A stretch of DNA of 64,000 nt, taken from positions 248,001 through 312,000 of the forward strand of contig JAMWFC010000120.1 in the NCBI GenBank assembly GCA_027475525.1, written 5' to 3'. The stretch is from Macrolepiota albuminosa. Lineage: Eukaryota > Basidiomycota > Agaricomycetes > Agaricales > Agaricaceae. Shown piece after piece: positions 54,693 to 64,000 of the stretch (its first letter is position 1; each line of letters starts with the position of its first letter). A program made the translations under genes and the position numbers. The notes beneath the pieces are model-generated. The model was not told where the DNA came from and made no database searches. It saw only the letters and a list, made by a program, of their open reading frames with translations.

Positions 54693-57087
54693 TCAAAGTC
54701 TATGTCCAATGTTCACATGTACACCCTTGACCTGCGTGTACCTGTAGAAATGGAGGCAGTCGGCTAAACACAACGATGATGAAGCATAAGATAGAAACTC
54801 ACGTTTCAAGGGCATATTCGCCAAGCTCTCGGCCAATTCCAGACTGTTTATAACCACCAAAGGGTACTGCCTTATCCGTTGATTGGGCACAGTTGACCTT
54901 GAAAGTCATTGGCATTAGCCACTAGAAGTTACTATGTTGAAATTCAGATAACGTACCCAAGCAGATCCGGCCTCAAGCGAATGTGCAACTTTCAAGGCAC
55001 GGCTAATATTTTGCGAAAAGATATGACAAGCAAGGCCATAGGTTGTGTTGTTAGCCGCTTCAATGACCTCTGCCAAGTTTCGTCAGCTTCGCATGATCAT
55101 CATAGATGGTAATCAAAGCTCACCTTCCTCAGTCTTGAACTTGGCAATAACACCGACAGGGCCAAAAATTTCCTCTTTCATGATCTTCATCTCAGGTTTG
55201 ACGTTTGTGAATATTGTTGGTTGGATAAAGTAGCCTTCGTTGCCGTGACGTACACCACCCGTATGTATCGTCGCACCATCCTGTTTACCCGACTCAATAT
55301 ACGACATGACACGCTAAACATGGTACGTCAGCACTGTTTTCTCTCAAAATAGGTATAATCAGCGTAGATGAGCATATGCTGGGAGGGAAGGATGCAAAAG
55401 GCCAGGTGGGACAGACGCACATCAAATTGGGTCTGTGAGACTTGTGGGCCATGTTGCGTGCCAACAACAAAAGGATCACCGGTGGCAGCAGTCAGGTTTT
55501 TTGCAATATCAGTGAACTTAGAAAGGAACTCGTTATAAATCCCCTCCTGAACGAAAATTCGCGTGCCAGCGGAGCATGCCTGGCCTGAAAAGTCCGCTCA
55601 GCAAATTCCATAATACTATCTTTCAACACCGTAACGCACCCATATTCCCGCTGTACATCACATACAAACAAGGTCAGTCAACGGATTGTTATGGAAATTA
55701 CCAAACCATAATCTCACAAGAGTCCATACCCAGCCCATTTAATAGCTTGCTCCAAATCTGCATCATCAAAAATGATAGTGGGACTTTTCCCTCCTAATTC
55801 AAGCGTGACGACTTTCAAATTCGATTCGGAAGAAGCCTTCAGAATTTTACGCCCCACAAGAGTGCTGCCCGTGAATGCGATCTTCTCAATGAGCGGATGC
55901 TCAGAAATGGCTTGACCGACTGTGGCACCATAACCGTTAACAATGTTCACCACCCCAGGGGGAAAGCCAGCCTCGATTATGAGATCAGCGAAACGCAAGG
56001 CCGTGAGTGGTGTGATTTCAGATGGCTGTAGCGTATCAGAGGTAAAGATCGGAAAACAATCACAAGATGAACGACCTTAAGCACAATGGTATTGCCAGTT
56101 GCAAGGGCTGGACCGAACTTCCACGACAGCATCAACTAAAGGACAAAAGTATAAGGAAGGACTCGGGTCAGGAAATCTCCATCTGTACCAGAGGGAAATT
56201 CCATGGGATAATTTGGCCCTTGGGGGCGTTCAATAGGTGCACGTCAAAGCAAATCTGTACGTACCACAACACCATACGGCTCGTGCCTCGTATAGGCAAG
56301 TTTGTTTTCGTTGGTCTGCATCATGTCAGGTGATTATGGGACATCCCTGTCGGAAATCGTTACCTCGATGGTTTTTCCTTGCACTTTGTCAGCCCAACCA
56401 GCGTAGTAACGGAAAACATCGATGCTCATTCGAATATCCCCTGCCTTTGCATTCGCATAGACCTTTCCTACAAGTCGTATTCTCAATGTAGTTGTTAATC
56501 CAGATAGATAACGATACTTGCCAACATTGAGACTTTCAAGAGCAGCAAACTCATCAATGTCCCTCTCAAGGAGCTCAGCAAGCTTATACAGGAGCTTTCC
56601 GCGGACTGTCCCTGGGGCTTTGAGTCCCCATGAAGCCTTGTATGCCTTGTGACCAGGTCAAAACACGGGACCCTTTTCATTTTTGAATTCGCACCTTTTT
56701 AGCAACATCAACTGCAATGTCAACATCCTTGCGTGAGCCTGCAGCGACGGCAGTTATAACTTTTCCCGTTGCTGTTTATCATAAGTACGTCTCGTCAGAT
56801 ACTTGGAAGTAATCGAGAAAGTAGGTGTACTGCTCATACCTGGGTTGATGACGCTAGGTTCACAGCAGATTGTTAGAGACGCATGAAATAAACCTTATTT
56901 CTTTGCAGGCACTCACTCAATCATTGCAGATTCAACCGGATCGACCCATTTGCCCCCGATAAACAGGCTTTAAGAAGTTAGACAGACAAGCTTGTTTAGA
57001 AGAAGAGATTATGGCTTACCCTGTGTGGATGGTGGAGGTCCCTGTGAAGGCAGGCGTCTCAAATTTGTAGGTGAAAGTAGCTGGCAT
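54693..57087 (-). CDS. NAD(P)-dependent aldehyde dehydrogenase
   Basis: Starts at the ATG at 57087 ([20 protein letters not shown]) and ends at 54693 with [15 protein letters not shown]. More than ten short exons. ALDH hallmarks in order: [60 protein letters not shown] then [53 protein letters not shown], the general-base Glu in [10 protein letters not shown], the catalytic Cys in GQACSAGTR near 55560, [29 protein letters not shown] and [20 protein letters not shown]. Length (about 500) is that of the cytosolic ALDH1-type enzymes, which oxidise aldehydes such as acetaldehyde. The final intron splits the Thr codon before YTQVK. No defects were noticed. Confidence 0.93.
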
Positions 57088-58539
57088 GGATGTTGACAAG
57101 GAAAAGGATATGATGCAGTCCATATACTTATACCCTTTGAATATGCTGATCATGATTACTCATAATGATACCGGCTCCCATAGGGTATCAAGGGAAGTCG
57201 TCAGGGTTTAACCCGGTGACATTAGATCCCGCATAATGCTTGTTTGATAATCCTCAGCTGACTGAAGCCGTATTGGAAAACCAGACGATGCACGATCAAC
57301 CAGCACCCTCTGCTGGTGGGTAAAAAGCAGGTATAGAAAAGAAAGATTCAAAGTTGCAGCATTTGAAAGCCGCCGATAGAGATAGTTGCTGGTTGGAAAA
57401 ACACGGGGTGGACATTGTGGTACTCGCCAAGATCAGCACATGGTGGAAATCAGGCACTTACAATCGGTCGATAATCTACTTGTACAGAAGTCGCGTTGCA
57501 AGCACATACAGCACTACTGCAGCTGGAGTTTCACCCAACACATCGATTTATCTACAATCTACATTAATCTCGTTCCTCTTCAAGATTCACACTGAGACAA
57601 CTTGAGAATTTGCGTGAGTCCTTCCAATCTCATGTTCCACTGGGCAGCTGACCGGATTCCCCCACAGGCGATCAAACCTGGACACGCCTCGTATCGCGCC
57701 CAGTGAAAACTTAGTCACTGTTGTCTTACTGTTGTCTCAGCAGTTTCATTCATCAGGATTTGAGACTTGTGACTTGTCCGATTCCCGCCTGTCAAAATAT
57801 ACGTTATTCTCAGCTTATAATAATGGAAGCTTTCTGTAGCGTGGCGTCCGCTTTACTTCTATATTCACCAGGTGACTCAGTCGTTGTCTTCGGATTGGCT
57901 ATGGTGTATATAGGATCCATTAATGTTGGATAGGCAAGTTTTTCAATAACTAGGAATTACTTCTGTTCCCACCAGAAGATTGGAACCGTGGGTCCCTGAC
58001 TCACTGGCTATGGCGGCAGCTGATTCAAATGCTGGAATCTAATAATACAACATCACACGCTTTCTGCCACTCTTCCCTCCCTTTTCCACCCACTCTACAG
58101 GTGGGCTGCTTGCTACAAGTTCTTCATTCCCTTTCTCAATCTACAGAAGGTTCGACTCCTCCCGGGGGACATGAGTACAGCCGTCCCCAAGCTTTCAGTC
58201 AGCGCACCGGCTCGCATATCAACGTATGTTCTTTTTTAGTTTCATTCTGCTCTCCCAAGCTGATTTTATCGATCTGCTTATGACCGGCGCTGATGTCGCC
58301 ATTTATTGTACATGGGAGACCAGCAGAAGAAAAGCCATGCTCGTCGGAAAGCGCACTTCGCTGCGACAGATGCCATATACATTCAAGAATGGGTAGATGT
58401 CAGAAAATAGTATTGTCGTCGATGTCAATTCAAGTTTTTTCCTCACACATTCCTCCATTGAGTCCATGGACCCCTACAAAGCTATTGAGGCCTCTCAGCA
58501 GATGGTTTCTGTCTGATGCTATCTATTTAAATTGATGTT
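57088..58539. other. Intergenic, no supported gene
   Basis: 1.45 kb with the aldehyde dehydrogenase promoter. Several small ORFs around 57350-58535 show no motif. Base composition turns AT-rich after about 58550. Confidence 0.4.
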
Positions 58540-61500
58540 ATCCTGACTCAACAGACTCAGCTGTGTGCTTGTGCTTTGGGCTGAAGAAGACAGATCTCTA
58601 CATCAATTATACCACCACTACATCTTTTACTTTACATCATTTCTAGATAGCTTACTGCACAACAGAGTGTATTTCAAATGCAATAGTGGCAAGCTTTTTC
58701 TATTAGGTTTTAATACTACTGTATTTGTCCATTTATAATTAGCCTTACTGCAATACATTATCAATATTTTTAGCTATTGTACATTCATAGAAAAGTGATT
58801 GTAAATTGTGTGGTTCATGCACAATTGAGATACAATATTTTGAAGGTACACCAACTAATGATTTTCTTTAAAGACTGCATGTTCTAGCTCCTGATTAATT
58901 CCACTTGCTCTTAGCTCAATCTGTAAACTTTCAGTTGAAAATTTTGCTAGCTTTGATTACTATCGTGCCTAATAAATTATGCATCATTTCATCAATATCC
59001 TTTCTCTTTACATGTCTATAAGAAAAACCAGCAACTGCTCAACTCAACACTCCTCAATTTGGTATTTTATTTTCTTTTATCAGAACAAGTAACCAATGGT
59101 CGTACTCAATGAGGTCACCATACTGGTCAAGTCGGAGGAGACTTTGGGAGGGCCAGTACAACTCCGACACTAGAATTCTACAAATACGATACAAATACAA
59201 GTTCCTAAAGGGAGTGGCATGGTGAGTAGTACGAAATAAATGAATACAATGCCCAACTTAACGCTTGGGTCATCTTTGATGAAACCCCCTTCAGACTGCA
59301 CTGCTTACCTAAAGAGTGGTTGTCGAGGTGAAACTCCCTTGGGGATAGGTCTCACCTGTGCCCCCTCTCCAGTAGCTACACGTGATCACATTAGGTTGTA
59401 TTGTACTAACATTGGTCGCATAAAAACAACTGTTTTGATTGCCATAAACTAGTACATTTTGTTAAAATTATTTGACTCATTTTTGTGATTACTCACTATT
59501 TCTTCTGTAAAATCCTACATATACTCCAGAACACAACTGTAAAGGGAATGCTTAACATTTGTGGAACTACTTCCACAGAGCCAGTGAGCACTGGTGACAA
59601 GTGGGAGTCAAGCAGGTGTAGAGGCAAGCAAGAGTCAGGCAAGGGACCAGCAAGGCTAACCAAGCAGTCAAATGTTGCTAGAGAGCTTACAGTTAGTTCA
59701 GTGTGTAGGCCAGAAAAACACTGCTATTGTTCAGCCTGGAGATATTCTATCCAAAGGCTGCCTTTATATACTACATTGGCGGCTATGCTATTACTAATAT
59801 TGTTTAACTAATTGGGCCCTGGGATGTAATGGAGTATGATTAACAATAATTGATGCTGAGTAAGGTCTATGCATATGACTCATCTAGGCTGACTACTAGA
59901 AGACAAAGGGGATAGGATGGGCTGAGTGGTCATTCAGATGTTGTCAGAGGACTGGTCTCTGAACCAACTTTATTCTGAGCTTAGTTTGATGATGCACCTC
60001 TTAGCATATCTGAAACTTAGCCTATCCTATCCCCTGTTACAGGTACCAGGCTTCACAGACACCTTAAATACTAATACATACAAATACCTTCATGCATACT
60101 CATAGTTACATATATTGTATTCTTCTTTACACTCAATATACTTATTGTTTTGTTCTCACACTGTCCCCACATGGCCTTTCTACTGCATATCCTTTAACTA
60201 TGCCCCTCCAAGCATCCCTTCAATGGTGGCTGCACTCATATGCACTCATATCATGTCCACACCTCAGTTCTCATTTGCATGCTTGCACTCATCATTTCTG
60301 GCCTCAGTGATAATCTGCACAACATCCTTTTCTGTCTTCTAATAGTCAGCCTAGATGAGTCATATGCATAGACCTTACTAAGCATTGATTATTGTTAGTC
60401 ATACTCTATTACATATCAGGGCCAAATTAATTAAACAGTATTAGTAATAGCACAGCTACCAATATAGTACAGTGGCTCAAAAAGTGTCTGAATATTTCGT
60501 AGTTTTTGAAAGATGGCATTGGCATGTAAGTTTGGAAGTACAAAACACAGCCTTTGGATAGAATATCTCTAGGCTAAACAATAGCAGTGTTCTTTTGGCC
60601 TACACACCAAACCAACTGTAAGCTCTCTAGTGACATCTGACTACTCAGTTAGCCTTGCTAGTCTTTTGCCTGACTCTTGCTTGCCTTTACACATGCTTGA
60701 CTCTTGCTTGTCACTGGTGCTTGCTGGCTCTGTAGAAGGAGTTCTGCAAACATTAAGCATCCCCTTACAGATGTGCTAAGAGTGGACACATTGTTGGACT
60801 AAGCTCAGAATAAAGTTGAACACAGTCCAGAAACTGGTCCTCTGACAACAACATGATAGACTGTATCATGACTGTCAGAAGACAGGTCCTTTGATTATCC
60901 ATCCTAGCCCTGCTTAGTAGCTTCAACTGTATCTATCTTGTGATTAGAACTCCTATTCTTCCATGTTTACAGTTGTTGCCCTGAGTACTAGCATAGCTGG
61001 GATATAAAAAGACCCTACTTCTAGTTTTGTAGGCAGCTCTTAACAATCTAGGACTTACACCAGTTCTATTGATTAACCTAAGACTCTAGTGTGATGACAT
61101 CATTACCTATTTTGAACTCAAAAAAGTCCTACTAGCTAAACACTTTTATACCACCTCTTGCACTGTCAACTCTAAGGTCTTGAAATGCTTTAGTCTGATC
61201 AACTGTAGTCACCCAGTTCAGTGAGTCATCATCTAGATATCATCTTGAAAGCCAACTAACAGAGAAGTCAGTCCATAGACTGAGTCCCACAACTGTACAA
61301 ACCACCAGACTAATACAGCAACTCAAAAAACTAGAGACTACAGAGTCAAAACCAGTAATCAGCAAGACAGATCTGTCAGGGGACTCCTCATTTCTTCCTT
61401 CTTTCACTCCTTATTCCTTCACTCTCCTTTCATTCATTTCCTTATTTCTTCTATCATTCTCTCATTTTGCTGTTTCTATTCTCTCAACACTATTTGTTAG

Positions 61501-61912
61501 TACTATTCTCAGCCTTTGAGGTGCTCTGGTTCTTTAGCTATCATTCAGACAAGTGTGGGCCCTTCAGCACTGCTTCCAGACCACTTATATAAGCTGGAGT
61601 TTGCCTGCCTTGTTTGCACAGTTGTTTGGTTAGTCAATTTTTGAGTTTTTAAGGTTTTGTTATACTGTACAGTTGTTTCCCATGCTTCAGAAGCCTCAGA
61701 GGCGTCCAACCTGGCATAGAAAATCCCTAGACTCGTTTTCTTTGGATCTTCCTCTGTCAGGTGAGTAATTATTATGATATTGTCAGTACATACTCTAATA
61801 CACTTTGGATCTCCCTCTGCCAGCTGTGTGACTGAGCCACAGCCTTTAGAGGTCACCTTTACAGGATCTTGGATCAATTCTGAGAACTTCCACGAGTGCT
61901 AGCTATGCTGCA
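58540..61912. mobile_element. AT-rich decayed LTR-element remnants with large inverted arms
   Basis: The segment at about 59545-59905 recurs in inverted form at about 60345-60770, with visible divergence: 'gcttgactcttgcttgtcactggtgc' in the right arm is the complement of the left-arm 'gcactggtgacaagtgggagtcaagc', and 'ataccatagactcatctaggctgac'-type ends also match. A shorter block, 59936-60010, is the inverted copy of 60774-60856 (both contain 'ctaagctcagaataaagtt' or its complement). No coding capacity remains. These look like LTRs of one family inserted in opposite orientations or a rearranged element. 59100-59430 and 60860-61900 show only unannotatable AT-rich sequence. Confidence 0.55.
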
Positions 61913-63560
61913 ATGCCCACTAAAATGGAAGTAGATGCTGCTAAGCCTCAGGCCAGTATGAAAGTTGACTCTGTTGGAGACAATGAGATCAAGAAGTCAA
62001 GCATAGCCAGCTTCCTCAAGGATGACAATGAGCATTGTTATATAATGACAATAGAACCAGATGTTGTAGATAGCCCTAATAAAAAACCCCAAGCCAACAA
62101 GCCCTTTGCTTATCCTGGGGTTTCATTAGAGGAGCACATCACCAGAGACATCAACCAAGGCATGCAGCCAGATGACCTCTAAAGAATATGAGCAGATAGA
62201 TGAAAGAATAGAGAAGGTCTCATTCTTATCAAAGCCAGATAAAACATGAGTCAAAGGGAAAACTATTGACCCACAGAATTGAGGAGGGTTAGATTTAGAC
62301 AAAACCAAGATAAATCTCAATTTACAACAAGAAATACTTGAGAGTGCAACTGCCACAGATGCTGCACAAGCATGGGAGCAGCATCCCCAACCTCCTGGAC
62401 AACAGACCTACAACTCTGATTCAGTAAGGCAGCCAGTAGTGGATAGCTCAGATGATCTTGGAAATGAATCAGGCAATGCATGGGGGAAAATGAACCCACT
62501 TGAGAAGATATATTAGATTACCTCCATAATAAATGGAAACTAAATAGAGAAATAGATTGTATTAATAAGATATAGATGTGTTTGCATAAGAAACATAGAG
62601 GATGTACTGCCTCTAGACCTATATCAGATGGATTGGCAGCTCTGATACAAAAGGTGGCTGAGAGATCTCAGTCTAAACACCAGTATAAGTCTATGTGAGA
62701 TAGAGAAACCAGTTGTAACTCTAAAGCTAGGAGCTGTGCAGGCAATAACGCTGCCACCAAACCAATCACCAGATAACTACCCATAGTGCTTTGGAAAGGG
62801 TGTTCAATTGTCTGAGTAAATGATGTTGGCATAACCTTTCTAACTCAGAACTGGACCCCAGCTCTTCAAAATCATCAGAGGACAGCAGATCAGAATTGGA
62901 CTCTAGTTTTAGTGGCCAAAGCAAGGACAGTGAGTCCAGATTTGAGAGTGGGTTGAAATCAGAATCATCTTTCCAACATAGAGGGAAACACCAACTCTGC
63001 AGGTCAAAGCATAAACATTCCTGCCACTTCCAATGGGCAATTATTAAACATACTCTGCCTGAGAGATATAATGGAAGGGTGAACATCCACACCTTCTACA
63101 AGCTCCTAACTCACAAAACTGCATATGTAAAATATGGCTATGTAGAAAAGAAACATCAGGTTATGGTACTTTTGGAGTTCCTGACAAACAAAGCCTACAC
63201 ATTTTACACATGTTCTGTGTTAGTGAAACCCAAATGATGGTCTCTGAAAAGGTTCCTCATAGAGATATTTAATTACTGTTTTCCTAGAGACTTTAGAAAC
63301 TAATGGAGAGAAAAATTCAACAGCTTCATGCAAGGACAGAAGTCTGTTTGCAAATATGTGGCAGACCTGAATGAGTTGTTTATTATTGTAGGATCTAACT
63401 CAGAGCCCACACAGTAAAGCTTTTTAATGGGTTATTACCAGCTTTATGCAAAGCATTGTTATGTGAGCACATAAACTCTAAATACACCTCATGGGAGGAC
63501 ATAGTACATGAGGCCAAATACCAAGAAATGGCTGAGAACATGGACTTGTAGAAAAACATA
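61913..63560 (+). pseudogene. Gag-like ORF of an AT-rich gypsy element, broken
   Basis: The first open part, 61913-62182, reads MPTKMEVDAAKPQASMKVDS ending DINQGMQPDDL. A later part, about 62896-63237, contains LPERYNGRVNIHTFYKLLTH, VEKKHQVMVLLEFLTNKAYT and FYTCSV, which is the capsid start of basidiomycete gypsy Gag proteins (PE-KYNG...FL-GKAYTFY). The frame then continues interrupted by several stops to about 63560, with FNYCFPRDFRN- and WEDIVHEAKYQEMAENMD-like text. Many in-frame stops of all kinds show long decay. Only Gag is present before the next LTR. Confidence 0.6.
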
Positions 63561-63677
63561 AACTGAGCACATGGCAATAAATGTCATAGTAGTAGACACC
63601 ATGGCTCCTGAGACAGTGTCTCTGAAGCAGCAAAACCTAGCCATAACTATGCAACCAATCAAACCAAGAACTTTTTG

Positions 63678-64000
63678 TTGAAATTGCCTGTTGTATGCAT
63701 TCCACTATCTACTATGATCATTTTTCTACTCCAAGTTCATTCTATCACATGTATCCACATGTGATTATTCTTTATTCACATGTATATAGTTTTCCAGCAG
63801 TATATAAACTGTAGATAGATCACCTGAAGTCCTCACTCTTTCTGACTTTGGACTTCAGGTTAGTAGTACTTTACTTTGCTCAATACACTTTTTCTGACTT
63901 TGGACTTCAGCTCTAGTGACAGTTTTTGTGCCCTGTGCTTTGCCTGTCTTTAACAAGGCCACATCCACAGCACTAGAGGATGTTGAGATGGAATGTCAAC
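63678..64000 (+). mobile_element. LTR-like sequence reaching the window edge
   Basis: Begins TGTTGAAATTGCC, has a TATA box (TATATAAACT) at 63801-63810, a 10-base inverted repeat CCTGAAGTCC/GGACTTCAGG at 63823-63832 and 63850-63859, and a 20-base direct repeat TTTCTGACTTTGGACTTCAG at 63839-63858 and 63891-63910. These are features of an LTR promoter and R region. The second LTR would lie outside the window. Confidence 0.5.

Overview
This window looks like nuclear DNA of a basidiomycete fungus of the mushroom-forming class (Agaricomycetes). Genes are packed with short introns of about 45-60 bases with GT(A/G)NG(T) donors. The conserved proteins read as fungal orthologues (essential myosin light chain, PEX19, LCB2, GNA1, MO25). 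The mobile elements are types typical of basidiomycetes: a Ty3/gypsy chromovirus, Tad-like LINE tails and a Plavaka-type DNA transposon. No database search was possible, so names rest on recognised motifs and on exon reconstruction by eye.

Layout. 1-8940: a GC-rich, strongly strand-asymmetric gypsy element on the minus strand. Gag and Pol are interrupted almost only by TGA codons, and a separate plus-strand ORF faces the end of pol. 8940-11400: AT-rich repeat DNA and the 3' end of a LINE, split by a clean 330-base solo LTR with a 5-base target duplication. 11490-27930: a dense housekeeping block: BET1-like SNARE, PEX19, GNA1, LCB2 and histidyl-tRNA synthetase, an intron-containing tRNA-Met, a tiny cysteine-rich secreted protein, HSP10 and HSP60 head to head around a heat-shock element, ribosomal protein eL24, and MO25. 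28238-38724: a 10.5-kb Plavaka-like transposon with 14-base terminal inverted repeats, an apparently intact transposase and a second element gene. Between those two lie pieces of three unrelated host genes (a kinase, a DHHC palmitoyltransferase and a thioesterase). 38780-57090: an EthD-like protein, a second LINE tail, an unrecognised gene, a CSC1/OSCA channel, a PAC1-like proteasome chaperone, the myosin light chain, a DHA2-type MFS transporter and an aldehyde dehydrogenase. 57090-64000: intergenic DNA running into AT-rich decayed LTR elements, with inverted LTR-like arms, a broken Gag and an LTR at the right edge.

Caution on the sequence itself: four unrelated places carry a perfect tandem duplication of exactly 77 bases (6221, 7493, 8705 and 47592). 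One breaks the myosin light chain gene and two shift the Gag frame. Identical length with no shared sequence is best explained as an unresolved k=77 overlap left by a de Bruijn assembler, so the genes there are probably intact in the organism.

Functional themes: protein folding in mitochondria (HSP10/HSP60 as one bidirectional unit), peroxisome biogenesis (PEX19), sphingolipid and chitin precursor synthesis (LCB2, GNA1), ER-Golgi transport (BET1), cytokinesis and polarity (myosin light chain, MO25), translation (HARS, eL24, tRNA-Met) and membrane transport (CSC1, MFS). The most novel region is the transposon at 28238-38724.
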